From NCBI GenBank assembly GCA_027493525.1, contig JAOSKN010000003.1:248001-312000 (forward strand): 64,000 nt of DNA, written 5' to 3'. Position numbers and translations under genes: made by a program. Positions within the stretch are counted from its first letter, which is position 1. Each line of letters starts with the position of its first letter. Under the pieces are notes generated by a model. It worked only from the letters and a program-made list of their open reading frames with translations. It did no database searches and was not told the origin of the DNA. Origin of the DNA: Planctomycetota bacterium (lineage in GTDB: Bacteria; Planctomycetota; SZUA-567; H5-PLA8). Shown in pieces: positions 44,072-51,352 of this stretch.

Positions 44072-45517
44072 GTGCCTGCGGTATATCGAACGAACGACAG
44101 GAATGGAAAACCCCACCCGAGATGGCGGTTCCGCATCAAAATGGCGGACGGCTCCAAGAAGGCCATGACGGGTTTCAAGTCAAAGGAACAGACCGAGAAG
44201 TTGGCCTGGAAATTGGAATCAGAACAGGACGAGATCAGGAAAGGACTGCGCTCGCCTCCGAAGGCGAGCGACATTGACCGCCCTTTTGGCGTCGTCGTCC
44301 AGGAATACTTAGCCTGGGGCGCGGCTCAGGGCGGGCACGGCGGGCGTCCTTGGAGCAAGTCCCATTTGCGCCTTCGCAAGGCTCGGGTTCAGTTTTGGCA
44401 GGAGCGCCTCGCCCTCGAGAATCTCTCGGATGTCTACGGCATCCTGCCTGAGGTCGAGGCCGTAATTCGCGAATTACAGGGCCAGGGCAACGCGAACAAG
44501 ACCATCTGGAACAAGGTCGAGGCGCTTGCGGCATTCTGCGACTGGAGCCTCGACAGGGAATATCTATCGAACGACCCGCTGAAGAAGCTCCGCAAAATCG
44601 ACACGACGCCGAAGATCGTCCGGCGGGCGCTGACTCCGGACGAAATCGCGCTCCTGCTGGCCGTGAGCCCGCCGCATCGCCGGCTGACGTACCTCGTTGC
44701 GTTGACTACGGGGCTGCGCGCCAATGAACTCCGTAACCTGACCAGGAAGTATCTCGATCTGGTCAATGGCGGCATCATCATCGATCCCGCTTGGGCCAAG
44801 GGCCGCAAGGCCGGCTTCCAGCCTTTGCCGGCGAGGGTCGTTGCCGAACTGGCTCTGGTATTGGAATCGCTTCCCGAAGACGCGCGGGTCTTGCATGTAC
44901 CCGGGAATCCGGCAGCGATGCTGTACCGCGATCTTGATCGCGCCGGAATCCCCAGGAAGACCAGCGACGGCAAGATTGACTTTCACGCGCTCCGCACGTC
45001 CTTCGTAACCCTGGCCGACGAGAACGGCGCTTCTGCGAAGCAGGCGCAGCAGCTCGGCCGCCACAGCACCCCAAAAGTGACCTTTGACCACTATGTGAAG
45101 GCGCGCAAGGACGCGCTGGGCGCGTTGGTCGAGAAGATTGGGAACAGCGTACTGGGCCCTGCCGAGAGTTCAGCGGGAGTTAAACAAGATCCAGAGTTCA
45201 AACCTACCGAGAGCGTAAGTCCATCTGCGGCGAAGGGATCCGGCGTCGAGGGGGCCTCGCCCATGGCGGGTTCGAATCCCGCTCCCGCTACTGTCGAGCA
45301 TCGGACGAATTCGGGACAGATCTCGTCGGAACATGGCCCCAATAAGGGGGTTATGACCCCGTCGCCAGTCGCTAGCGGGACGGATTCCGACCAAGATCAG
45401 GACGGTCTGGGACGCGCAGGAAGTTCAGCCGAAGTTAAACAGGATGGCTCAGAAAAAAATTTTAGTCGGGAAGGTAAAGCAGAACGCCCTGATCGACATT
45501 CTGCGGACGGTCTTTGA
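44072..45517 (+). CDS. Tyrosine recombinase/integrase 2, long unusual C-terminal tail
   Basis: A 481-residue recombinase with a GTG start; GGAG lies 7 bases upstream. An arm domain (PRWRFRIKMADGSKKAMTGF) precedes the core-binding domain and a catalytic domain with the full set: Arg in TTGLRANELRNLT, HxxR in DFHALRTSF, His in LGRHSTPKVTF and the nucleophile Tyr in DHYVKARKD. After about residue 350 comes a 120-residue Ser/Pro/Gly-rich tail. That tail reads through a tRNA-Gly T-arm (MAGSNPAPA, 45267-45291) and a repeated SSAxVKQD block. It moves a second element, probably by recombining at tRNA-Gly. Confidence 0.85.
   Translation: MPAVYRTNDRNGKPHPRWRFRIKMADGSKKAMTGFKSKEQTEKLAWKLESEQDEIRKGLRSPPKASDIDRPFGVVVQEYLAWGAAQGGHGGRPWSKSHLRLRKARVQFWQERLALENLSDVYGILPEVEAVIRELQGQGNANKTIWNKVEALAAFCDWSLDREYLSNDPLKKLRKIDTTPKIVRRALTPDEIALLLAVSPPHRRLTYLVALTTGLRANELRNLTRKYLDLVNGGIIIDPAWAKGRKAGFQPLPARVVAELALVLESLPEDARVLHVPGNPAAMLYRDLDRAGIPRKTSDGKIDFHALRTSFVTLADENGASAKQAQQLGRHSTPKVTFDHYVKARKDALGALVEKIGNSVLGPAESSAGVKQDPEFKPTESVSPSAAKGSGVEGASPMAGSNPAPATVEHRTNSGQISSEHGPNKGVMTPSPVASGTDSDQDQDGLGRAGSSAEVKQDGSEKNFSREGKAERPDRHSADGL
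45168..45190 (+). repeat. Direct repeat, copy 1, left of the att-like core
   Basis: GTTCAGCGGGAGTTAAACA followed by AGAT matches the copy at 45423-45445 in 20 of 23 bases. The pair flanks the tRNA-Gly-like core. In tyrosine recombinase systems such repeats can be arm-type binding sites; this is an inference. Confidence 0.45.
45267..45291 (+). other. tRNA-Gly 3' end remnant inside integrase 2, attachment-site core
   Basis: GCGGGTTCGAATCCCGC forms a T-arm and CTCCCGCTA is the acceptor strand of a tRNA-Gly. No tRNA 5' half precedes it. It lies inside the coding sequence of integrase 2. The reading is that this is the crossover core used by the element to the left. Confidence 0.55.
45423..45445 (+). 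repeat. Direct repeat, copy 2, right of the att-like core
   Basis: GTTCAGCCGAAGTTAAACA followed by GGAT matches the copy at 45168-45190. Both encode SSAxVKQD in integrase 2. Confidence 0.45.
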
Positions 45518-45665
45518 GGCCGGAATCGAGATCTCCGGGTATTCGGGCTTCGCCGGCAACCTGTCGGGTACTCAGAGCGTTGATCACGGACTGAAAATGG
45601 CTCCAAACTTGGGGCTCGAATACTCCGGCTACTCGGGCTGGTCGGGAGCTGGATTACATCCGTAA
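45444..45665 (+). CDS. Small SGYSG-repeat protein, 73 residues
   Basis: Short frame (MAQKKILVGKVKQNALIDIL) that overlaps the end of integrase 2. It contains ISGYSGFAGNLSG and YSGYSGWSGAG, a Ser/Gly/Tyr repeat seen in some collagen-like or phage structural proteins. The lysine-rich start is plausible, but the ribosome binding site is weak. Its reality is uncertain. Confidence 0.35.
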   Translation: MAQKKILVGKVKQNALIDILRTVFEAGIEISGYSGFAGNLSGTQSVDHGLKMAPNLGLEYSGYSGWSGAGLHP

Positions 45666-45757
45666 CGAGCATCAACAAATGATTACAGAGGCAACAAAGG
45701 TAATCGTGGACGAGAGCGAAATGGATTCAGCATTATCCGTGAACTTTCTCTACTGTG

Positions 45758-46030
45758 ATGGAAGAGGACATGTCCGGGAAGAGCAAGAGCTACATGTTGC
45801 GCATGTCCGAGCCTCTCTCTGACAGGTTTGAGGCCCTTTGCCGTGAGTTCGATCTGGCGCCCGCGACCCTGCTGAAGCTCCTACTCCAAGACCAACTCCT
45901 CGAAAGGGATCTCGACGCTCAAGTCGAAATCGTAATGAAGCAACTCCGGCGGGGCGGAACGGTGAAGTCCAAAGGGCAAGCCGATTCCGCATCCCGGAAT
46001 ACCGATCGCCTGGCGAACCGGAACAGGTAG
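45758..46030 (+). CDS. Small protein, possibly ribbon-helix-helix, 90 residues
   Basis: KSYMLRMSEPLSDRFEALCR followed by EFDLAPATLLKLLLQDQLLE has the strand-helix-helix spacing of CopG/MetJ-type ribbon-helix-helix repressors, although this is by eye only. The C-terminus is basic and Asn/Arg-rich. It lies between integrase 2 and the zinc-ribbon gene, all on one strand. It may repress island genes. Confidence 0.45.
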   Translation: MEEDMSGKSKSYMLRMSEPLSDRFEALCREFDLAPATLLKLLLQDQLLERDLDAQVEIVMKQLRRGGTVKSKGQADSASRNTDRLANRNR

Positions 46031-46058
46031 AGCACGCCGCCATTATCAGGGTGGTCAC

Positions 46059-47021
46059 ATGGCCGTTCAGGTCACATGTCCGCAGTGCGGCAGGGTCGCT
46101 TCGCTTCGCGAGGTTGACCAACGAAAGACCATTCGGTGCCGCGCCTGCGCGACGGTCTTTGACATTGCCCGTTCCCCAGATCAAGAGACGGATTTATCGA
46201 GTCGAGCCCAGGAACTCCTTGCGCAACAGGCGGTGGATGAGCAATGGGTGAAGGGACTCTGGGACGTTATCTCTACGCCGATGCTGATCCTGATGAGGTT
46301 CATCGGCAAGGAGCAGCTATTGCCTGCGCCGCCTTCAGGCGCTTCGCCACGTCCGGGACCGGCCGCACCCGCTCACCCGAGCACTCTTTCAAGCTGCCCG
46401 GTTTGTGGCTCAGCATGGCCCAAGGACAACAGCAGGTGCATGAACTGCCATTGGGACTGTATTCAGGCGCGGCATATTGCACCAGCCATGGCGCCTCCGA
46501 TTCCTTCTGGATTGGGTTTACAGGCGCCGGTGGCTCGCCCGCCAGATCCGCAGGAACTCTCAGTTTGTCCGTCCTGCGGTTCGCCATGGAGACGGTTCGC
46601 GCTGCAGTGCACCGTCTGCAACTGGGACCCGGTCAGGAAGCGCCACGTCGCGCCGCGCCGGGAATACGCGTCCGATGACGGATCACTGGACGGAGGGGAG
46701 AAAGCGGCGGGTTGCCTGCTGGCCTTCTTCCTCGGCTTCCTGGGCGCTCACCGGTTCTATCTCGGGCACCACAATGTAGGCCTGTCCCAACTCCTGATCT
46801 GGTTCGTGAACATCTCCATCGGGGCCTATGCGCTCTTCTATGCGCCGGAGTGGCTCTTTGTCACTTCAGTTCTTGAAGCCACGGCCTATGGCCGTGCGAC
46901 CCTAAGAGGTTCGACCGATCCGGCGTGCCAGATAGGTTCTCCCTCCGGGAAAGCCCCGTGGGACAGGAGGGAGAACCATGGACAACTGGCAGAGTTTGTC
47001 CCACGTGCGATGGGATTGTAA
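46059..47021 (+). CDS. Three zinc ribbons plus TM2 domain protein, 3' end disrupted by an IS200-like element
   Basis: A 320-residue reading. The N-terminus has CPQCG...CRAC. Two more ribbons follow (CPVCGSAWPKDNSRCMNCHW and CPSCGSPWRRFALQCTVCNW), joined by Pro-rich linkers. A TM2 domain closes the recognisable part: CLLAFFLGFLGAHRFYLGHH and GLSQLLIWFVNISIGAYALF. The last 60 or so residues are encoded by the left end of the IS200-like element, so the native C-terminus is lost. It is an inner-membrane protein with cytoplasmic zinc modules; the role is unknown. Confidence 0.65.
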   Translation: MAVQVTCPQCGRVASLREVDQRKTIRCRACATVFDIARSPDQETDLSSRAQELLAQQAVDEQWVKGLWDVISTPMLILMRFIGKEQLLPAPPSGASPRPGPAAPAHPSTLSSCPVCGSAWPKDNSRCMNCHWDCIQARHIAPAMAPPIPSGLGLQAPVARPPDPQELSVCPSCGSPWRRFALQCTVCNWDPVRKRHVAPRREYASDDGSLDGGEKAAGCLLAFFLGFLGAHRFYLGHHNVGLSQLLIWFVNISIGAYALFYAPEWLFVTSVLEATAYGRATLRGSTDPACQIGSPSGKAPWDRRENHGQLAEFVPRAMGL

Positions 47022-47403
47022 GTATCATGTGGTAATCGTGCCCAAGTATCGGCACAAGGTGTTTTACGGAAAGTCCAGGTCCAAGGTGGGTGTGGTGTTG
47101 AAGCAGTTGTGTCAACAGCGTGGCGTGGAGTTGATCGAAGGTCATGCGATGCCCGATCACATTCATATGTGTTTGAGCATCCCGCCCAAGTTCAGCGTTT
47201 CTCATACCCTGGGCTTCCTGAAAGGGAAGAGCGCAGTTCGGATACATCGGCAGTTAAGGTAAGAGCGGCGTATGACGGGCTTGCATTTCTGGGCGCCTGG
47301 GTACTGCGTCAGTACGGTAGGCCTGAACGAAGAGCAGATCCGGAGGTACATTCGGGAACAGGAACAGCTTGAGCTAGGCCAAGGCTACTTGGACCTCGCT
47401 TGA
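46978..47403 (+). pseudogene. tnpA: IS200-type transposase TnpA, interrupted by an in-frame stop
   Basis: The first 94 codons (SHVRWDCKYHVVIVPKYRHK; HAMPDHIHMCLSIPPKFSV with the HUH pair HIH) end at TAA 47260-47262. The same frame then continues as MTGLHFWAPGYCVSTVGLNE, then EEQIRRYIREQEQLELGQG, to TGA 47401-47403, which is the normal TnpA C-terminus holding the catalytic Tyr. The nonsense codon therefore separates the HUH metal site from the tyrosine. Unless it is a sequencing error, the transposase is inactive. Confidence 0.85.
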
Positions 47404-47407
47404 GCCC

Positions 47408-47454
47408 AAGCCCCAACGGGGCTTTCCCCACGCAAACGCCCCCCTCGGGGGGGC
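47408..47454. terminator. Two hairpins after the transposase gene
   Basis: AAGCCCC-AAC-GGGGCTT at 47408-47424 is followed by TTCC, and GCCCCCC-TC-GGGGGGGC lies at 47438-47454. They probably shield the IS right end or stop its transcript. Confidence 0.55.
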
Positions 47455-47457
47455 TTC

Positions 47458-47868
47458 CTAAAGCCACGCCCTATGGGCGTGGTTGATTACTTGGCTACGT
47501 TCATTGATTGTACCTTGCGCATAAACATTCGTCCAGAAGTCGAGGCCGAATCGGTTGAAGTCCGCGCCGATGTTTCCGGGGTTGGCATTACCGGAATCGA
47601 TCTTTCGCCCTCGTGTAAGCTCCGCCCTCAGGATGTTCTTGTACAGGCTGGAAAGTGCGGCGACGATGTGGTCGATGGATTCGGAATGAAGGTCTCGGCA
47701 GTAGCCCTGAAAATGCGAGGCTACGAGCACCGCGTACGCTTGGTTGATTTGTTGGGTCGTATATCGGCGTCCGCGTGAGGTCCCACCCACAGCGGCGTGT
47801 GCTCTTTCGACCCAATCCAATTCGGCCGCTCTGCGTGTCTGCCATGCGTGCAACGATCGCGAGGGCAT
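47458..47868 (-). CDS. Hypothetical protein, 3' end replaced by the IS200-like element
   Basis: A 136-residue frame. The body is mainly helical (NQAYAVLVASHFQGYCRDLH, SESIDHIVAALSSLYK) with a conserved-looking block (GNIGADFNRFGLDFWTNVY). It resembles a widespread family of accessory proteins of uncertain role; a HEPN-type fold is a weak guess. The last residues (NHAHRAWL) come from the IS right-end hairpin, so the natural C-terminus is missing. No good ribosome binding site is seen before the ATG at 47868. Confidence 0.45.
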   Translation of the reverse strand: MPSRSLHAWQTRRAAELDWVERAHAAVGGTSRGRRYTTQQINQAYAVLVASHFQGYCRDLHSESIDHIVAALSSLYKNILRAELTRGRKIDSGNANPGNIGADFNRFGLDFWTNVYAQGTINERSQVINHAHRAWL

Positions 47869-47878
47869 GGGGACCGTT

Positions 47879-48535
47879 TCAGCGCCCGTAATCCTTGATC
47901 ATGTCCTTGATATGGTCGTAGTTGATGCCGCCGGGAAGGTTGTTGCGGTTCGTCCGATTGGCGCGGTTATCCCGGTTGTTGCGATCGTAGCGGTCGTTGT
48001 ACTCGTTCCGGTTCGTGCGGTTCCGGTTGTTGTCCGAGGAACTGAAGCCCGTGCGGCGGTCCTGGAGGTACTGCTCGGCCCACGAGAGTTGCCGCCCGCC
48101 GTCCGGGTTGGCGGCGGCCTTCTTGGCTTCCTCGGCTTTCTTCTTCTCCTCGGCGGCGAGCTTCTTGGCCTCTTCGACTTTCTTCTTGGCCAGCGCGTCG
48201 GCTTCCTTCTTCTCGAGCGCCTCCTGGTCCTCCGGGCGCATCCACTTGCCGCGGAACTCCACCAGGCCCTTCGCGCGCATCGCTTCCTCGAACTTGCGCT
48301 TCTCTTCGGCGGCGACGCGGCGGGCTTCGATCTTCTCGGGCGTGTCGGGTTCGATCTCGCGGATCTTGTGCCGCTGGACCTCGATGGTGCCGAACTCGAC
48401 CTTCACCGTCACCGCCTCGTCGTCCTGCTTGAGGATCTCGCCCTCGATCTCCTCGCCGTTCTTCATCACGATCGTGTCCGCCCGGGACGGGAGGCAGGCG
48501 AGCAGGCCGAGGCAGGCGAGGAGCGGGTAGCGCAT
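47879..48535 (-). CDS. Secreted coiled-coil protein with an Sm-like N-terminal strand region
   Basis: A 218-residue protein started at the ATG at 48535, where the signal peptide MRYPLLACLGLLACLPSRA begins. DTIVMKNGEEIEGEILKQDD and EAVTVKVEFGTIEVQRHKIR form a small beta-barrel-type segment seen in many PVC secreted proteins. A Lys/Glu/Ala helix follows (ALAKKKVEEAKKLAAEEKKK), then an Asn/Arg/Asp-rich disordered tail (NNRNRTNRNEYNDRYDRNNR). It may be a periplasmic structural protein. Divergent from the DUF6785 gene. Confidence 0.6.
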   Translation of the reverse strand: MRYPLLACLGLLACLPSRADTIVMKNGEEIEGEILKQDDEAVTVKVEFGTIEVQRHKIREIEPDTPEKIEARRVAAEEKRKFEEAMRAKGLVEFRGKWMRPEDQEALEKKEADALAKKKVEEAKKLAAEEKKKAEEAKKAAANPDGGRQLSWAEQYLQDRRTGFSSSDNNRNRTNRNEYNDRYDRNNRDNRANRTNRNNLPGGINYDHIKDMIKDYGR

Positions 48536-48820
48536 GGCAGGTTCCCAACCGAGGTTTCGAATTGCGAGTACGCCCATGGCATTGTCTACGTGTAGGATGC
48601 CGTCCGTCAAGACCTTGCTGCAAGGAAGCCCGGTGCTTGCTTTTAAGGGATTTCCTTGCGCTCGGAGCGGCACTTCGGTGTACTATATCAATCGTATTAC
48701 GTTAATCTTATTAGCAGCCCCGGTTCCAGGCGGGCCCCCAGAGGTGCGGATCATGCAGGTCGTTGACGTTGGAGCCTTTGGGGTTATCCCTGCGCCTGTT
48801 TCCCGGAGCGCCGCACGCCC

Positions 48821-50989
48821 ATGACCTCCACCGAGGCCCCGCCGCCGGTCGACGGCCCGCGCGGGCGCCGCTTCGATCCCGAGGCGCTGGCCGACCTTCA
48901 AGGGGAGCGCGGCGCGGGCTGGTCGGCGCCGACTTGGCGCGGCTGGGCGCTGGCGCTCGGCGCGGTGGCGGTGTTCTCGCTGCTCATCCCTTACATCGAC
49001 TACGTCCTGCGCGGCTCGCGCCTGACGCTCAACCTGATGCCGGCCGGTTCGGTCTTCCTGCTGCTGGCGTTGCCGCTGATCCTGAACTTGGGCCTGGCGC
49101 GGGTGCGCAGGCAACTGGCGCTGAGCCGCGCGGACCTGGCGCTGATCTTCTGCCTGACGTTCGTGACCAACCCGCTGCCGGGCGGCGGGATGATGTCGTA
49201 CCTCACCGCGATGATGTTCGGCCCGCAGCAGTTCGCCGACCAGGGCAACGGCTGGCAGGAGCAGATCGTCGCGGAACTGCCGCCCGAGCTGATGCCGCAG
49301 GACCCGCAGGATCCGACGTCGGATGCGCCGCGCCCGGTCGCGTGGCTCTACACCGGGCTGCCGGAGGGCCGCGCCATACCCTGGTCGGCGCTGGCGGGGC
49401 CGTACGCGCGCTGGTTCGTCATGTTCCTGCTGGCGCTGGGGATGTTCCTGGCCGCGGCGATGCTGTTGCGCAAGCAGTGGGCCGACCACGAGAAGCTCGA
49501 CTTTCCCATGACGCAGGTGCCGCTGGAGATGCTGAACGGGCTGGAGTCCGGGGACTCGGGCAAGCCGTTCCTGCTCGACCGCATGGCGCTCTACGGGATC
49601 CTCGTGACGCTGCTGCTCCACAGTTACAACGCGCTGCACGACTATCTTCCGATGATCGAGCCGCTGCCGCTGAAATCCGACAGCTTCGGCGCGCGGTTCC
49701 TTACCGAAGGCCCGGTGCTGCGCGCGCTCAATCCCGTGAACTTCAACATCTACCCCGCGATCCTGGGCATCACGTACCTGCTCTCGACCGAGGTCAGCTT
49801 CAGCCTGTGGTTTATGCACTGGGTCAAGAAGTTTGCCATCGTCGTGCTCGTCGTCTGGCGCGGGCTGGGGGCCAACGAGTACTTCTTCACGCGGGAGTGG
49901 GGCGAGCGCGGGATCTTCATCAACCAGGGCGTCGGCGCGCTGATCGCGACGGTGCTCGTCGGCGTCTGGCTCGCGCGCAAGCCGCTGGGGGATTCGCTGC
50001 GGCTCGCGCTGGGCCGCGCGCCGTCGGGGCCTGAGGACGAGGCCGAGGGGCTCTCCGCGCGCTGGACGTGGCTGCTGCTCTTCGCCTGCGCGGCCGGCTC
50101 GGTCGTGTGGCTGTGCCTGTACTTCAAGGCCGGCGCGGGGTGGGCGATCCTGGCGGTGCTGCTGCTGCTGATCCTGAACATCGGCGTGGCGCGGATGGTC
50201 TCGGAAGCCGGCATTTTCTACCTGGAGATCAACACGCATGCGGCGGGGGTGCTCTCGAACTGCTTCTCGCCGGCGGCGCTGGGCGCGCACAACTTCCTGG
50301 CGCTGAACGTCTGGAGCCGGGTGCTGGCCTTCGATTACCTGCGCTCCTCGCCGACGATCACGCTCTTCCAGTCGCTGCACTTCGCCGGGCAGGCGCGGCT
50401 GCGCCGCGGCAGCCTGATCGCGGGCCTGGGGCTGGCCCTGGCGCTCTGCTGCGCGTGCAGCTTCTTCGGCTTCTTCTCCGCGCTGTACCACAACCCCAGC
50501 GGGCTGGAAGGGAACTGGGCGCTCTCCGCCTTCGTGAAGAGCGAGTACGGGCACTTGGCGCGCCGGCACAAGGCGGTGCAGCAGTGGGAGCAGGTCCAGG
50601 CCGAGGCGGCGGCGGCCGGCGCGGAGCCGCCCGCGGAGAAGCGCCCCGACGTGGCCCGCATCAACCGCGACGAGATCCGCAGTTACGCCCTGGGCGCGGC
50701 GCTGCTGGGCCTCTTCCTGTTCCTCCGCTCGCGCGTCTTCTGGTGGCCGCATCCGATCGGGCTCCTGATGTGGGCCGGCTGGTGGGCGATCATGCAGACG
50801 TGGTTCAGCTACTTCCTGGGCTGGCTGATCAAGGTGCTGATCCTGAAGTTCGGCGGCTTCCGCGTCTACGGTCACTGGCGGCGCTTCTTTATCGGGCTGA
50901 TCGTGGGCGAACTGGTGGCGACCGTCCTCTGGCTGACCGTCGCGTATTGCACCGGGACGAAGGACACGTATCCGATGCACTTCAACTAG
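48821..50989 (+). CDS. DUF6785-type polytopic membrane protein
   Basis: A 722-residue protein with about 12-14 hydrophobic helices. After an N-terminal cytoplasmic region the signature block GSRLTLNLMPAGSVFLLLAL appears, then ALIFCLTFVTNPLPGGGMMS, MPMTQVPLEMLNG-like sequence as FPMTQVPLEMLNG, and NFNIYPAILGITYLLSTEVS. These match the DUF6785/DUF6784 family, remote relatives of the oligopeptide transporter (OPT) type. The family is typical of Planctomycetota and other uncultured phyla. A transport role is likely, but the substrate is unknown. The ribosome binding site is weak. Confidence 0.8.
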   Translation: MTSTEAPPPVDGPRGRRFDPEALADLQGERGAGWSAPTWRGWALALGAVAVFSLLIPYIDYVLRGSRLTLNLMPAGSVFLLLALPLILNLGLARVRRQLALSRADLALIFCLTFVTNPLPGGGMMSYLTAMMFGPQQFADQGNGWQEQIVAELPPELMPQDPQDPTSDAPRPVAWLYTGLPEGRAIPWSALAGPYARWFVMFLLALGMFLAAAMLLRKQWADHEKLDFPMTQVPLEMLNGLESGDSGKPFLLDRMALYGILVTLLLHSYNALHDYLPMIEPLPLKSDSFGARFLTEGPVLRALNPVNFNIYPAILGITYLLSTEVSFSLWFMHWVKKFAIVVLVVWRGLGANEYFFTREWGERGIFINQGVGALIATVLVGVWLARKPLGDSLRLALGRAPSGPEDEAEGLSARWTWLLLFACAAGSVVWLCLYFKAGAGWAILAVLLLLILNIGVARMVSEAGIFYLEINTHAAGVLSNCFSPAALGAHNFLALNVWSRVLAFDYLRSSPTITLFQSLHFAGQARLRRGSLIAGLGLALALCCACSFFGFFSALYHNPSGLEGNWALSAFVKSEYGHLARRHKAVQQWEQVQAEAAAAGAEPPAEKRPDVARINRDEIRSYALGAALLGLFLFLRSRVFWWPHPIGLLMWAGWWAIMQTWFSYFLGWLIKVLILKFGGFRVYGHWRRFFIGLIVGELVATVLWLTVAYCTGTKDTYPMHFN

Positions 50990-51016
50990 GTTGTCGGTTG
51001 TCGGTTGTCGGTTGCC
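50989..51016 (+). repeat. Tandem 7-base repeat GGTTGTC
   Basis: Three perfect copies of GGTTGTC and one GGTTGCC follow directly from the stop codon of the DUF6785 gene. Simple tandem repeat; no function evident. Confidence 0.6.
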
Positions 51017-51034
51017 GGTTCGCCGGGCACTGCT

Positions 51035-51079
51035 CCCAGTGTCTACGAGAGCTTAAAAAAAGATGCACGGTGGTGCGTG
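51035..51079 (-). repeat. Hairpin/T-run/tail repeat, copy C
   Basis: On the minus strand: GCACCACCGTGC hairpin, ATC, seven Ts, then AAGCTCTCGTAGACAC. Same design as copies A and B, with a closer match to D and E. Confidence 0.6.
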
Positions 51080-51184
51080 ACTCCGGGATCCGGGGGCCGG
51101 TATCCGGACTCCGGGACAGGAAGCAAAGGGCTCCGTTGGAGCGCTGTTCCCTGGGTCCTGAGTCCGGTTCCCGGCACCCTTCTT

Positions 51185-51226
51185 CCAGTCTACGAGAGCT
51201 TAAAAAATGTGCACCATTGTGCACGG
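51185..51226 (-). repeat. Hairpin/T-run/tail repeat, copy D
   Basis: On the minus strand: GTGCACAATGGTGCAC (6-bp stem, 4-base loop), ATTTTTT, then AAGCTCTCGTAGACTGG. This is the clearest copy and looks like an intrinsic terminator with a conserved tail. Confidence 0.65.
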
Positions 51227-51313
51227 CATGCCTGATTTTCGATGCCGAAGCTTTAGTTCCCAGTTCTAATCGGCTCTTGGCAGCACTCAGGCATGGAGCG
51301 GTGAGTCTCAAAG

Positions 51314-51352
51314 CCAGTCTACGATACCTTAAAAATGTTGCACGGTGCGAAC
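51314..51352 (-). repeat. Hairpin/T-run/tail repeat, copy E
   Basis: On the minus strand: GCACCGTGC, AACATTTTT, then AAGGTATCGTAGACTGG. The tail differs from copy D at two positions and the stem is shorter. Confidence 0.6.

Larger units (their letters stand above)
46872..47487 (+). mobile_element. IS200-type insertion sequence, single-gene
   Basis: The ends are marked by matching subterminal hairpins: AAGCCACGGCCTATGG with CCGTG on the left (stem at 46880-46896) and AAGCCACGCCCTATGG with GCGTGG on the right (stem at 47464-47482). Between them is one Y1-type transposase gene and no tnpB. The sequence after the right hairpin is TTGAT, similar to targets of known IS200/IS605 members. The exact ends are not proven. 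It disrupts the zinc-ribbon/TM2 gene and the convergent minus-strand gene. Confidence 0.8.

Noticed and set aside
45170..45394. Short minus-strand protein containing GSGIRTRHGRGP
   Set aside because: This phrase is the antisense translation of tRNA T-arm sequence and is a well-known false protein; the plus-strand integrase explains the region.
50335..50980. Extra minus-strand frames inside the DUF6785 gene
   Set aside because: They are GC-driven shadows of a strongly predicted transmembrane protein.
51035..51352. CRISPR array
   Set aside because: The unit is 40 bases with variable sequence, spacers are over 80 bases and unequal, there are only three units, and no cas gene is in the window.
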